A DNA stretch of 54,036 bases from Mycolicibacterium hodleri (lineage in GTDB: Bacteria; Actinomycetota; Actinomycetes; Mycobacteriales; Mycobacteriaceae), in NCBI RefSeq assembly GCF_025822245.1, contig NZ_JACKTL010000009.1, forward strand, positions 1-54,036. Direction: 5' to 3'. A program made the translations under genes and the position numbers. Each line of letters opens with the position of its first letter. Position 1 is the stretch's first letter. Of this stretch, positions 23,715-38,096 are shown one piece after another. The notes under the pieces are model-generated. The model was not told where the DNA came from. It did not search any database and saw nothing but the letters and a program-made list of their open reading frames with translations.

Positions 23715-25328
23715 TCAGGCCTTCTTGCCGATGGGGGTGAAGCGCTCCAACTGGACGGGAGCGTCACCCTGGTCGAGGGGGATGTTCAGCTCGACGCCGT
23801 CGATGACGCGGATGACGGTGCCGTGCTCGCGGTCGAAGTTCAGCGTGCCGTGCTGAAAGTTCTGCACGATCCACTGCGGTTCTTGAATCTCGCCGCTGGT
23901 CGGCAACCCCAGCGCGCCGCGTTCGAAGCCGAGCGTGCCCCAGGCCTCGTAGATCGAACCGGTGACGGGTTCGGCGCCGGTGTCGGGTGACCAGTACAGG
24001 GCGCCCTTGTCGAACGTCACGTAGCGCGACTCGCCGTCGCCGGGTGTCTCGGGTGTCTGCGGCGCGCCCAGCGGGCTGGCCTCGCCGCCCATCTGCGCCC
24101 ACTTTCCGTAGATGGCTCCGCCGCGCAGGGTGTCGGCGAGGTCGCGGGGCCCGATGGGGGTGTTGAAGTGGGCGGCGGTGTCGCGCAGCAGTGGCATGGC
24201 CGCGTAGGCGGCGTTCCCCGGGCAGTCGGTGTTGCCGACGTCGCGGTGGGTGAAGATCGTGGGCAGCGTGACCGGGGTGCCGCCGGGGAACTTGGTGAAC
24301 GAGCCGCCCGCGGAGGTCAAGGTGACCGATCCCAGCGGGTCGACGTGGTCGAGGCCCAGGCGCCAGCCCAGGAGACGGCCGGTGGTGCGCAGCTGGATGG
24401 GCGTCGGCGGCACCAGGTCGAAGTTGCCGAGCATGGCCACGCCCCAGGTGTCGGTGTTGAAGCCACCGGTGTGCGCACCCTCGACGGGCCGGTCCATCCC
24501 GCCGGCGCGGCCCTCGAACACCTGGCCGTACTTGTCGACCAAGGCGTTGTAGGCGATGTCGCACCAGCCGAGAGTGCGGGTGTGGTATTCGAAGATGGAA
24601 CGGACGATGCCGGCCGAGTCTTCTGGTGCGTACTCGTTGCTGCCCGCGGTGTGGTGGACGATGCCGGCGCGAACCCCGTTGTCGTACACGGGCTTTCCGC
24701 ACAGTTCCGATTCGTTGGCGCCCCATTGGGCGCGCCCGATGATCGCGGGGGGTACCCCGGGCGGGGTCGCGGCCTCCGGAGGGATCGACGAGATGTCGAC
24801 CGGTGCCTGCGGCGGGCTGATCAGCACGGCCTTGAGGTCCTGGCCGAGCGGTCGTTCGGCGTTGGCGGGGACGTAGCCGAGGTCCGGCGTCGACGTGGGG
24901 GAGGGGCCGACGACCGGCGTGGCCGGCATGGCGCGGTCGACCTTGATTTGGACGTCGGTGGTGTGGCCGACGAAGACGGGGTCGGTGCCCTTCACTCCGC
25001 CGCCGTCGGGGCCGACGCCCTCGAGGTTCTCGGCCTGGTACCAGGGTCCCCAGGAGCCGTCGGCTCTCTTGGCGCGCACGCTGGCCGAGGTTCCACTCAG
25101 GTCGTCGGCGGTGAGCGCGACCATGGCGAACGGGGTGTTCTGGTGCAGTTCCCGGACGGTCTCCCCGCCGCCGACGCCGGTCAGGGGTCGCTCGACGATC
25201 AGGGGTGCGGTGGCCAGCGGTGTTTGGTGGGCGTCACCGGGCAGGCCGTACATGGCCAGCGGCATCATGACCGCGGTCGCTGCGACTGCAGAGAACAGCA
25301 GCGACGGAAGTTGGCGGCGACACGACAC
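23715..25328 (-). CDS. Secreted PGRP/amidase-like protein with C-terminal LGFP repeats (Rv3811-like)
   Basis: The 537-residue protein has an N-terminal signal peptide (LLFSAVAATAVMMPLAMYG) and a middle peptidoglycan recognition/amidase_2 domain with zinc ligands in GIVHHTAGSNEY, WCDIAYNALVDKYGQVFEGR and THRDVGNTDCPGN. At least two C-terminal LGFP-type repeats follow (SPLGAPQTPE; GALGLPTSGE) with GALYWSPDTG between them. LGFP repeats bind the arabinogalactan-peptidoglycan layer in actinobacteria, so this is probably a wall-bound N-acetylmuramoyl-L-alanine amidase. In M. tuberculosis a PE_PGRS gene (Rv3812) lies between this gene and the HAD gene; it is absent here. The start is GTG. Confidence 0.9.
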   Translation of the reverse strand: MSCRRQLPSLLFSAVAATAVMMPLAMYGLPGDAHQTPLATAPLIVERPLTGVGGGETVRELHQNTPFAMVALTADDLSGTSASVRAKRADGSWGPWYQAENLEGVGPDGGGVKGTDPVFVGHTTDVQIKVDRAMPATPVVGPSPTSTPDLGYVPANAERPLGQDLKAVLISPPQAPVDISSIPPEAATPPGVPPAIIGRAQWGANESELCGKPVYDNGVRAGIVHHTAGSNEYAPEDSAGIVRSIFEYHTRTLGWCDIAYNALVDKYGQVFEGRAGGMDRPVEGAHTGGFNTDTWGVAMLGNFDLVPPTPIQLRTTGRLLGWRLGLDHVDPLGSVTLTSAGGSFTKFPGGTPVTLPTIFTHRDVGNTDCPGNAAYAAMPLLRDTAAHFNTPIGPRDLADTLRGGAIYGKWAQMGGEASPLGAPQTPETPGDGESRYVTFDKGALYWSPDTGAEPVTGSIYEAWGTLGFERGALGLPTSGEIQEPQWIVQNFQHGTLNFDREHGTVIRVIDGVELNIPLDQGDAPVQLERFTPIGKKA

Positions 25329-25400
25329 GGCCCGATGTTACGTATGTGTCAGGTGTTACCAGTGTTTCGACACGGCGTGGCGAGGGTACGAGTCGCGCGC

Positions 25401-25452
25401 AACGGCACCGCAGAGCCCCGTCGGATGTTCCGATGGCTTCTGCGGTGCCGTT
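25401..25452 (-). terminator. Strong hairpin downstream of erp
   Basis: A perfect 14-bp inverted repeat, AACGGCACCGCAGA at 25401-25414 and TCTGCGGTGCCGTT at 25439-25452, with further internal pairing (GCC/GGC and TCGGA/TCCGA), begins 12 bp after the erp stop codon. No T-tract follows on the minus strand, but the stem is long enough to end transcription or to stabilise the erp mRNA 3' end. Confidence 0.8.
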
Positions 25453-25464
25453 TCGTCGCAGGAC

Positions 25465-26337
25465 CTAGGCGGCGGGAAGGGCCGCCGGTGCGGCGGCCGC
25501 GGCGGGTACCGCTGCTGCCGCGCTCTTCTGGATGGCTCCGGTGATCATGGGCATCACCATGCCCTTGAGCAGGTCGATGGCCTGTCCGGCGCCGAGGCTC
25601 TCGGCGGCGCTGTTGAGGTCGCCGAGCAATCCGCCACTGCCGCTGCTGGCCGCGGGTGCGCCGAGGCCGAGCGACGGATCGCCACCAAGGATCGGGTAGG
25701 TGCCCGAGGTCGGGTCCAGGCCGATCGGATCGGCGATCGGGACCTCGCCCGCGCCGGGAACCCCGAGGCCGAGGCCGGTGTTGGCGGCCGGTGTGGTCAA
25801 CCCCGGCGTGGTCAACCCGGGCGTGGTCAGCCCCGGCACCGTGGCGGTGGGGCTGGTCAGGGCGGGATTCGTCAGACCGGCGTCGGTCAGCCCTGGCGTC
25901 GTGAGGCCCGGGGTCGTGAGCCCTGGCGTGGTCAGGCCGGGGGTGGTCAGACCGGGTGTGGTCAGACCGGGTGTCGTGAGGCCGGGGGTGGTCAGGCCGG
26001 GGGTCGTGAGGCCGGGGGTGGTCAGACCGGGCGTGGTCAGACCGGGGCTGGTGAGCCCCGGGCTGGTCAGCGTCGCCGCCGAGGGCGCGCCGGTACCGCC
26101 CAGGACCCCACTCGGCAGGTTGACGCCGAACTGCGAGAGTCCCTGGGACAGCGCTCCGAGGAGCTCGCTCGGCAGATCGGTGACCAGCGCGGCCTGGACG
26201 AACTCGCGGTGCTGCGGCGCGGCGTCGTTGGTGGTGGACATGTCGGACAGTGCGACAACTGCAACTGGACTTGCAACGGCCAGGGCGGCGACTGCGCTCA
26301 TGGCTGTCGAGAGCTTGCGTCGACGACGGTTAGGCAC
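25465..26337 (-). CDS. erp: Exported repetitive protein Erp (PirG)
   Basis: The 290-residue surface protein has an N-terminal signal peptide (RRRRKLSTAMSAVAALAVASPVAVVAL), a conserved N-terminal domain (QHREFVQAALVTDLPSELL), a central array of about 18 pentapeptides mostly PGLTT, and a C-terminal domain ending in Ala-rich hydrophobic sequence (AAAAVPAAAAAPAALPAA). Erp in M. tuberculosis (Rv3810) is a cell-wall-associated virulence factor whose central PGLTS repeats vary between species. The start is GTG, preceded by GAGGAGA. It is divergent from glf. Confidence 0.95.
   Translation of the reverse strand: MPNRRRRKLSTAMSAVAALAVASPVAVVALSDMSTTNDAAPQHREFVQAALVTDLPSELLGALSQGLSQFGVNLPSGVLGGTGAPSAATLTSPGLTSPGLTTPGLTTPGLTTPGLTTPGLTTPGLTTPGLTTPGLTTPGLTTPGLTTPGLTDAGLTNPALTSPTATVPGLTTPGLTTPGLTTPAANTGLGLGVPGAGEVPIADPIGLDPTSGTYPILGGDPSLGLGAPAASSGSGGLLGDLNSAAESLGAGQAIDLLKGMVMPMITGAIQKSAAAAVPAAAAAPAALPAA
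25793..26062. repeat. 15-bp coding minisatellite in erp (18 units)
   Basis: Eighteen contiguous 15-bp units, consensus on the plus strand GTGGTCAGACCGGGG, encode the PGLTT pentapeptides of Erp. Units 4 to 6 (near 25838-25882) are degenerate, giving VTATP, PALTS and AGLTN-like variants. Units 10-17 are almost identical, consistent with recent slippage. A partial unit continues to 26077. Confidence 0.95.
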
Positions 26338-26375
26338 GGAAGTCTCCTCGTGTTTTCTCGGACCGTGGCTTCTTG

Positions 26376-26387
26376 GACCGTATAAAT
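26376..26387 (-). promoter_or_regulatory. Possible erp promoter element in the erp-glf divergent region
   Basis: The 213-bp erp-glf gap contains the only AT-rich block nearby, GACCGTATAAAT. Read on the minus strand it gives ATTTATACGGT, including a TANNNT-type -10 hexamer about 40 bp before the erp GTG. A GGACCGT direct repeat (26361-26367 and 26376-26382) lies next to it. The assignment is tentative. Confidence 0.3.
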
Positions 26388-26451
26388 GGACTGCGGGCGT
26401 ACTGATGCAACGCGTTCGATGGTACGGCTGTGACTGGTGTGTCTAGAGTGA

Positions 26452-27777
<1,326 letters not shown>

Positions 27778-27779
27778 GC

Positions 27780-29732
27780 ATGAGTGACATTCCGTCGGGC
27801 GCGCTCGACACCGGACAGTCCAAGGCGGTCAGCCTCCTGTCCCGCATCATCTTGCCCCGACCCGGCGAACCGCTGGACGTGCGCAAGCTCTACATCGAGG
27901 AATCCGAGACCAACGCGCGCCGCGCCCACCCGCCGACGCGCACCACCCTCGAGATTGGCGCCGAGTCCGAGGTGTCGTTCGCGACCTACTTCAACGCCTT
28001 TCCGGCCAGCTACTGGCGGCGGTGGTCCATCCTCGACTCGGTGGTGCTGCGCGTCGAGTTGACCGGTAGCGCCCGCATCGACGTCTACCGCTCCAAGGCC
28101 ACCGGCGCCCGGATCACAGTGGGCGGCACCGAGGCGGTCAGCACCGACCCCGACCGCCCCGCGGTCACCGAGTTCGAGATCGAGCTCGACCCGTTCGAGG
28201 ACGGCGGTTGGATCTGGTTCGACATCACCACCGACAGCAAGGTGACGGTGCACAGCGCGGGGTGGTACGCACCGATCCCCGCCCCGGGCCGGGCCGACGT
28301 CGCGATCGGAATCCCGACCTTCAACCGGCCGGCGGACGCCGTCAACGCCCTCGCGGCCTTGACGTCGGACCCCCTGGTCGACGAGGTGATCACCGCGGTG
28401 ATCGTCACCGACCAGGGCACCAAGAAGGCCAAGGACAATCCTGGCTTCGCCGAAGCGGCTGCGGCCCTTGGCAACCGGCTGACGATTCACGATCAGCCCA
28501 ACCTCGGCGGCTCCGGCGGCTACAGCCGCGTCATGTACGAGGCGCTGAAGAACACCGACTGCGAACAGATCCTGTTCATGGACGACGACATCCGCATCGA
28601 GCCCGACTCGATCCTGCGGGCGCTGGCGTTCAACCGCTTCGCCAAGATCCCGACCCTGGTCGGCGGTCAAATGCTCAACCTGCAGGAGCCGTCACACCTG
28701 CACGTGATGGGCGAGATGGTCGACCAGGCCAACTTCATGTGGACCAACGCGATCAACACCGAATACGACCACAACTTCGCGAAGTTCCCGCTCAACGACG
28801 AAGAGGAGTACCGCAGCAAGCTCCTGCACCGGCGCGTCGACGCCGACTTCAACGGCTGGTGGATGTGCATGATTCCGCGGTCGGTCGCCGAAGAACTCGG
28901 CCAGCCGCTGCCGCTGTTCATCAAATGGGACGACTGCGAATACGGCTTGCGCGCAGGCGAACACGGCTATCCGACGGTGACGCTGCCGGGTGCGGCCATC
29001 TGGCACATGGCGTGGAGCGACAAGGACGACGCCATCGACTGGCAGGCGTACTTCCACCTGCGCAACCGGTTGGTGGTGGCTTCTCTGCACTGGGACGGCA
29101 GCGTCGTGGGCCTGGTCGCCAGCCACCTCAAGGCCACCCTCAAACACCTTCTGTGCCTTGAGTATTCGACGGTGGCGATTCAGAACAAGGCCATGGACGA
29201 CTTCCTCGCCGGCCCCGACCACATCTTCTCCATTCTGGAGTCCGCGCTGCCCGCGGTGCGCACGATGCGCTCCGCATTCCCCGACGCGGTCGTGCTGCCG
29301 AGTGCGACCTCGCTGCCGACCCCGTCGGACAAGCGGTGGCGCCGGAAGGTCAAGATCCCCGTCAGCCCGGTCGCGATCGCGGTGCGCCTGTCCCGCGGCG
29401 TGATTCACCAACTGAAGGCTCACGATCCGCAGCACCACGTCCGGCCGCAGATCAACGTCGCCACGCAGGACGCCCGGTGGTTCTCGCTGTCGCGGGTCGA
29501 CGGCGTCACCGTCACCACGGCCGACGGTCGCGGCGTGGTCTACCGCCAGCGCGACCGCGACAAGATGTTCGAGCTGTTGCGCGAATCGCTCAAGCGGCAG
29601 GCTCTGCTGCTGCGCAAGTTCAACCGGATGCGCAAGGTCTACCGCGGCGCGCTGCCGGAGCTCACCAGCACGCAAAAGTGGGAGAGCGTGTTGCTGCCCG
29701 CCGCGAAGGCTCCGGCGGAAGTGTCCCGGTGA
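27780..29732 (+). CDS. glfT2: Galactofuranosyltransferase GlfT2
   Basis: This 650-residue processive glycosyltransferase adds alternating beta-1,5 and beta-1,6 galactofuranose residues to the galactan chain from UDP-Galf at the cytoplasmic membrane face. It has an N-terminal beta-rich domain, the GT-A fold starting VAIGIPTFNRP, the DXD-type metal motif FMDDDIRIEP, the catalytic-base region KWDDCEYGLRAGEHGYPTV, and IWHMAWSDKDDAIDW. The C-terminal region is helical and basic, typical of membrane association. Length compares with 637 residues in M. tuberculosis Rv3808c. It is coupled to the following PAP2 gene by a GTGA overlap. Confidence 0.96.
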   Translation: MSDIPSGALDTGQSKAVSLLSRIILPRPGEPLDVRKLYIEESETNARRAHPPTRTTLEIGAESEVSFATYFNAFPASYWRRWSILDSVVLRVELTGSARIDVYRSKATGARITVGGTEAVSTDPDRPAVTEFEIELDPFEDGGWIWFDITTDSKVTVHSAGWYAPIPAPGRADVAIGIPTFNRPADAVNALAALTSDPLVDEVITAVIVTDQGTKKAKDNPGFAEAAAALGNRLTIHDQPNLGGSGGYSRVMYEALKNTDCEQILFMDDDIRIEPDSILRALAFNRFAKIPTLVGGQMLNLQEPSHLHVMGEMVDQANFMWTNAINTEYDHNFAKFPLNDEEEYRSKLLHRRVDADFNGWWMCMIPRSVAEELGQPLPLFIKWDDCEYGLRAGEHGYPTVTLPGAAIWHMAWSDKDDAIDWQAYFHLRNRLVVASLHWDGSVVGLVASHLKATLKHLLCLEYSTVAIQNKAMDDFLAGPDHIFSILESALPAVRTMRSAFPDAVVLPSATSLPTPSDKRWRRKVKIPVSPVAIAVRLSRGVIHQLKAHDPQHHVRPQINVATQDARWFSLSRVDGVTVTTADGRGVVYRQRDRDKMFELLRESLKRQALLLRKFNRMRKVYRGALPELTSTQKWESVLLPAAKAPAEVSR

Positions 29733-30259
29733 CCGACACCCTGCGGGGCGAGGACGCGGCTCTCGTCGCCGTGCAGTCCACCCTCGCCGGCCGTCCCGGC
29801 GTTCTTCCCGGAGCGCGGGCACTGTCGCACTTCGGCGAGCACAGCGCCGGCTGGATCGGGGTGTCCGTCCTCGGGGCGCTGCTGCAGCCGGCGCGCCGGC
29901 GGGTCTGGCTGACGGCCGGGGTCGGGGCGTTCCTCGCCCACGCCGCCGCGGTCGTCATCAAGAGAGTCGTCAAGCGCCAGCGCCCGCACCATCCGTCGAT
30001 CGCCGTCAACGTCGCGACGCCGAGCCGACTGAGTTTCCCGTCGGCCCACGCGACGTCGACCATGGCCGCGGCCATCCTGTTGGCCAGAGCGTCGGGGTTG
30101 CCGTTGCCGTGGCTGCTGGTGCCGCCGATGGCCTTGTCGCGCTTGGTGCTCGGCGTGCACTATCCGACCGACGTGCTCACGGGAGTGGCCGTCGGCGCGG
30201 TCGTCGCCAAGACAGTCGAGGCGGTTGCGGACCGGAAGGAAACAGGTGAGCGCGCATGA
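29729..30259 (+). CDS. PAP2-superfamily membrane phosphatase (Rv3807c-like)
   Basis: The 176-residue protein carries all three PAP2 phosphatase motifs: KRVVKRQRP, FPSAHATSTM (catalytic His) and SRLVLGVHYPTDV. About four membrane helices surround them. By position in the decaprenyl-phosphoribose pathway it is the candidate enzyme that dephosphorylates 5-phosphoribosyl decaprenyl phosphate, made by the next gene's product, to decaprenyl-phosphoryl ribose. GTG start; both ends overlap neighbours by 4 bp (glfT2 and ubiA), so the three proteins are translated together. Confidence 0.92.
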   Translation: MTDTLRGEDAALVAVQSTLAGRPGVLPGARALSHFGEHSAGWIGVSVLGALLQPARRRVWLTAGVGAFLAHAAAVVIKRVVKRQRPHHPSIAVNVATPSRLSFPSAHATSTMAAAILLARASGLPLPWLLVPPMALSRLVLGVHYPTDVLTGVAVGAVVAKTVEAVADRKETGERA

Positions 30260-31147
30260 GTGAGGAAGCTCCGCCGTTGGCGGGCCCGCCGAAGAACCTC
30301 GCCTCCGGGCTGGTCAAGGCGGTCCGGCCGCGACAGTGGGTGAAGAACCTGCTGGTGCTCGCGGCGCCGGTGGCGGCGCTGGGCCGTGACGTCCGCTTCG
30401 GCTTCGACGACGGTGTGCACGTCCTGATCGCGTTCGTGGCGTTCAGCCTCGCGGCGTCGTGCGTTTACCTGGTCAACGACGCCCGTGACGTCGACGCCGA
30501 CCGCGCGCATCCCACCAAGCGCAATCGCCCCATCGCCGCCGGCGTGGTGCCCGTGCCACTGGCGTACGGCCTGGCGGTGGTGCTGGGCGTCGTCTCCATG
30601 GCGCTGTCCTGGTACGTCTCGCCCAACCTGGCGTTGGTCATGGCCATCTACATCTCCGTGCAGATGGCCTACTGCTTCGGCCTCAAACACCAAGCCGTAC
30701 TGGACATCTGCATCGTGTCCTCGGGCTTCCTCATCCGTGCCATCGCCGGCGGCGTCGCCGCGAACATCCCGCTGTCGCAGTGGTTCCTGCTCGTCATGGC
30801 GTTCGGTTCGCTGTTCATGGCGGCGGGCAAGCGTTACGCCGAACTGCAACTCGCCGAGCGCACCGGCGCCAAGATCCGCAAGTCGTTGGAGCGGTACACC
30901 AGCACCTACCTTCGTTTCGTCTGGACCCTGTCGGCGACCGCCGTCGTGCTCTGTTACGGCCTGTGGGCCTTCGAGCGCGACCGCACCGCGGGCGGCTCCC
31001 TGTACGCCGTGTCGATGGTCCCGTTCACCATCGCGATCCTGCGCTACGCCGTCGACGTGGACGGCGGCCTCGCCGGAGAGCCGGAGGACATCGCGCTGCG
31101 CGACCGGGTGCTGCAGCTGCTTGCCGTGGCATGGATCGGAAGCGTCT

Positions 31148-31170
<23 letters not shown>
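30256..31170 (+). CDS. ubiA: Decaprenyl-phosphate phosphoribosyltransferase (DPPR synthase) UbiA
   Basis: The 304-residue UbiA-superfamily prenyltransferase attaches phosphoribosyl from PRPP to decaprenyl phosphate, the first committed step toward decaprenyl-phosphoryl arabinose. It has the first acidic motif in YLVNDARDVDADRAHPTKRNRPIAAG and a later KRYAELQLAERTGAKIRKSLERYT loop, with eight or nine membrane helices. M. tuberculosis Rv3806c (302 residues) is essential and carries ethambutol-associated mutations. The ATG overlaps the preceding stop by 4 bp, and the 3' end overlaps the aftB start by 23 bp. Confidence 0.96.
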
Positions 31171-35333
<4,163 letters not shown>

Positions 35334-35357
35334 GGCGCCAGCAAAACAAAATCGATT

Positions 35358-35391
35358 GACGGCGGCGACCCCCGAGGGGATCGCCGCCGTC
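35358..35391 (+). terminator. Hairpin terminator after fbpA
   Basis: A perfect 11-bp inverted repeat, GACGGCGGCGA at 35358-35368 and TCGCCGCCGTC at 35381-35391, has further CCCC/GGGG pairing inside the loop. It starts 25 bp after the fbpA stop. The T-rich tract afterwards (CACTCGTTTC) is weak. Confidence 0.85.
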
Positions 35392-35457
35392 ACTCGTTTC
35401 CGGCGCGGCTCGTCGTCGTGATGTGATTCACTACAACCGAATCAACAGATTGGTGAG

Positions 35458-36354
35458 ATGGGTATGAGGCTGCTTTCGGCGCTCGTCAGAACGATGTGTG
35501 CGTTGACTCTGGCCGCCGGGCTGTGGCTGGCGAGCCCCCACACCGCCAAGGCAGAGGGCGTCGAATACTTGATGGTGCCGTCGGCTTCCATGGGCCGCGA
35601 CATCCCGGTCGCCTTTCAGGGCGGCGGTCCGCATGCCGTGTTCCTGCTAGACGCCTTCAACGCCGCGCCCGACACCAGTAACTGGGTCACGGCCGGCAAC
35701 GCGATGAGCACCCTCGCAGGCAAGGGCATCTCGGTCGCGGCTCCGGCCGGCGGCGCCTGGAGCATGTACACCAACTGGGAAGCCGACGGAACCAAGCAGT
35801 GGGACACCTTCCTGTCCCAGGAGCTGCCCGACTGGCTCGCGGCGAACAAGGGCCTTGCCCCCAACGGTCACGGCGTCGTCGGCGCCGCCCAGGGTGGCTA
35901 CGCCGCCATGGCGCTGGCCGCATTCCACCCGGACCGGTTCCGGTATGCGGGGTCGCTGTCGGGCTTCCTGACGCCGTCGCAGACCGCGTACAACGGCGCC
36001 ATCACCGCTGGTCTGGCCAGCTTCGGTGGCGTCAACACCCAGGCCATGTGGGGTGCGGCGCAGCTCGGCAGGTGGAAGTGGCATGACCCCGACGTTCACG
36101 TGAACCTGTTGAACGACAACAACACTCGGCTGTGGGTGTACAGCCCGGCGGTGATGGACTGCAGCGATCCCGCGGCGATGATCGGTGTCTGTGACCAGAC
36201 CGCGGGTAGCAACCGCACCTTCTATCAGCACTACCGTGCCGTCGGCGGCCACAACGGGCACTTCGACTTCCCGACCTCGGGCCAACACGACTGGGGCAGC
36301 TGGGCGCCGCAGCTCGCGGCAATGTCCGGGGACCTGTCCGCCGCGATCAGGTAG
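35458..36354 (+). CDS. fbpD: MPT51/FbpD, non-catalytic antigen 85-family protein
   Basis: The 298-residue secreted protein has a signal peptide (ALVRTMCALTLAAGLWLASP) and an Ag85-like fold (YLMVPSASMGRDIPVAFQGG, YAGSLSGFLTPSQTAY). The nucleophile position reads VGAAQGGYAA, so the catalytic Ser is missing, as known for M. tuberculosis MPT51 (Rv3803c). It is thought to bind cell-wall components or fibronectin rather than transfer mycolates. Start uncertain: ATG at 35458 is given, with ATG at 35464 (MRLLSAL) an equal alternative two codons on. Confidence 0.92.
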   Translation: MGMRLLSALVRTMCALTLAAGLWLASPHTAKAEGVEYLMVPSASMGRDIPVAFQGGGPHAVFLLDAFNAAPDTSNWVTAGNAMSTLAGKGISVAAPAGGAWSMYTNWEADGTKQWDTFLSQELPDWLAANKGLAPNGHGVVGAAQGGYAAMALAAFHPDRFRYAGSLSGFLTPSQTAYNGAITAGLASFGGVNTQAMWGAAQLGRWKWHDPDVHVNLLNDNNTRLWVYSPAVMDCSDPAAMIGVCDQTAGSNRTFYQHYRAVGGHNGHFDFPTSGQHDWGSWAPQLAAMSGDLSAAIR

Positions 36355-36422
36355 GCGCACCGCTCGACGAAACTGGCAAACGGTCCTCCGGGGTCGCCGA
36401 CACGAGCCGGTACCTTGGAGGC

Positions 36423-36881
36423 GTGCACCTGGACGGACCTCGAACGGCAAGCGCCGCCATGGCCTGTGCCGCACTCGTGGTCAGTGGTTGCGGTATGGGT
36501 GACGACGTCATGGCAACCATCGGAATGCCGTCGGGGACCACCGCCAGCGGCAGCAGTGCCCAGCCGTTCGCCCAGGCTCCCGCCGTGCAGCCGGGAGAGA
36601 ATCCCGAGTTGGTGGTCACGCCCGCGCAGCGCGCGTTCCTCGACGCGCTGACCGAAGCGGGCCTGAATCCCTCGAGTGAGTTGTCCGCGCTGAACATCGG
36701 CTCCTGCGTGTGCCAGGCGAAGGCCGCCAAGCAGAGCGACCAGGAAGTCTGGGACTTCGTTCTGCCGATGGTGCGCGGTGACGTCCGGGACTCCTACGGC
36801 GAGTCGGTGGCGCCACCGGCCGGCCAGGTCAACTCCGAGACGGCCGACTACATTCGCATCGCCACCGAAACACTCTGCTAA
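36423..36881 (+). CDS. DUF732-family putative lipoprotein
   Basis: The 152-residue protein has a signal sequence with a lipobox-like VVSGC near residue 23, a Ser/Gln/Pro-rich linker, and a C-terminal DUF732-type helical domain ([45 protein letters not shown]). DUF732 proteins are small exported mycobacterial proteins of unknown function, usually with a disulfide. The GTG start sits just after GGAGG; the spacing is short, so an ATG 12 codons downstream is possible. It lies between fbpD and the Culp6 gene, 20 bp before the latter, so it may be cotranscribed. Confidence 0.78.
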   Translation: MHLDGPRTASAAMACAALVVSGCGMGDDVMATIGMPSGTTASGSSAQPFAQAPAVQPGENPELVVTPAQRAFLDALTEAGLNPSSELSALNIGSCVCQAKAAKQSDQEVWDFVLPMVRGDVRDSYGESVAPPAGQVNSETADYIRIATETLC

Positions 36882-36901
36882 GTAGGAGACCTCCTCACTT
36901 C

Positions 36902-37918
36902 ATGGCTACCAATCGCCAACGCAAGCGTCATCGACTCCTCGCCCTCGTGGCGGCCGGGTCGGTGGCGGTGCTGGTCGGCCTCCTCGTCGTCGGGCTGTGG
37001 ATTCTGCTGCGGTCGCCGGAGTCGCCGCCCACTGCCACCCCTCCGTCGGCTCAGCCGTCGACGAGCGGCATTCCGACCACGCCCGGTTCCAAGCCGCGGC
37101 CCGAGTCCCAGGACGCCAGCTGTGCCGACGTGATGGTGTTGTCCATTCCGGGCACGTGGGAGTCCTCGCCCCAGCTCGACCCCGTCAACCCGACGCAGTT
37201 CCCCATCGCTCTGCTGCTGAACGTGACCAACCCGCTTCGGCAGGCCTACGGCGAGGACCGGGTGGCCGAGTACACGGTTCCGTACACCGCGCAGTTCCAC
37301 AATCCGTTCGCCGCCGACAAGCAGATGTCGTACAACGACAGCCGCGCCGAGGGCACCAAGGCCGCGATTCAGGCGCTGACCGACATGAACAACCGCTGCC
37401 CCTTGACCAGCTACGTCATCGTGGGATTCTCCCAAGGCGCCGTCATCGCCGGTGACATCGCCAGCGACATCGGCAACGGCCGCGGCCCCGTCGACGCCGA
37501 CCTGGTCCTCGGCGTGACGCTGATCGCGGACGGACGCCGGGAGCCGGGCGTCGGGAACGACATCGGCCCCAATCCGCCCGGACAGGGCGCCGAGATCACG
37601 CTGCAGGAAGTGCCCACCCTCTCGGCCCTCGGCCTGACGATGTCGGGCCCGCGGCCCGGTGGGTTCGGATCGCTCAACGACCGGACGAACCAGATCTGCG
37701 CCACCGGCGACCTGATCTGCTCGGCGCCCGAAGGGGCGTTCTCCATCGTCAACCTGCCCAAGACGCTCGAAGTGCTCAGCGGTGGCGCCGGCCAACCGGT
37801 GCACGCGATGTACAACACCCCGGACTTCTGGGTGCTCGACGGACAAACCGCCACGCAGTGGACGCAGTCGTGGGCGCGAGGCGTGATCGACAACGCGCCA
37901 CACCCGAAGCACGGGTGA
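36902..37918 (+). CDS. Cutinase-like lipase/thioesterase Culp6 (Rv3802c-like)
   Basis: The 338-residue protein has an N-terminal membrane anchor ([23 protein letters not shown]), a Pro/Ser-rich linker, and a cutinase-family alpha/beta-hydrolase domain. The nucleophile is Ser177 in [11 protein letters not shown], and the candidate acid and base lie in [14 protein letters not shown] and [11 protein letters not shown]. Paired cysteines match the cutinase disulfides. M. tuberculosis Rv3802c is an essential phospholipase/thioesterase linked to mycolate synthesis and envelope control. ATG start ([11 protein letters not shown]). It precedes fadD32 with a 178-bp gap. Confidence 0.93.
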   Translation: MATNRQRKRHRLLALVAAGSVAVLVGLLVVGLWILLRSPESPPTATPPSAQPSTSGIPTTPGSKPRPESQDASCADVMVLSIPGTWESSPQLDPVNPTQFPIALLLNVTNPLRQAYGEDRVAEYTVPYTAQFHNPFAADKQMSYNDSRAEGTKAAIQALTDMNNRCPLTSYVIVGFSQGAVIAGDIASDIGNGRGPVDADLVLGVTLIADGRREPGVGNDIGPNPPGQGAEITLQEVPTLSALGLTMSGPRPGGFGSLNDRTNQICATGDLICSAPEGAFSIVNLPKTLEVLSGGAGQPVHAMYNTPDFWVLDGQTATQWTQSWARGVIDNAPHPKHG

Positions 37919-38096
37919 TTTGGCTACGGCCACGAGCTCACCTAACATTAAGAGAAAAGTAAGAGCACCCGTCCTTGAAACCCGGCGGGTCGTCTGCAGA
38001 GTGGGTCCCAAGGCAACGGCCTACCCACCGATATGATCTTGGGGTTTGGCCTCGGCCGGTTCGCGACGGCAGGGGCAGCATCGACAGAGGAGTGAC
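37919..38096 (+). promoter_or_regulatory. Probable promoter region of the fadD32-pks13-accD4 operon
   Basis: This gap holds an AT-rich patch (AACATTAAGAGAAAAGTAAGAG at 37943-37964) and, 60 bp before the fadD32 ATG, a -10-like TATGAT at 38032-38037. A GAGGAG ribosome binding site lies 5 bp before the ATG. In M. tuberculosis the fadD32 operon has a promoter in the equivalent gap under MabR/FasR-type lipid regulation; no specific operator is recognised here. Confidence 0.45.

Noticed and set aside
25793..26062. Possible CRISPR-like array
   Set aside because: The 15-bp units are contiguous without spacers and are in frame with the erp pentapeptides.
35458..36354. Missing catalytic Ser in the MPT51 gene as a sign of decay
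   Set aside because: Loss of the nucleophile is the normal state of MPT51/FbpD in mycobacteria.
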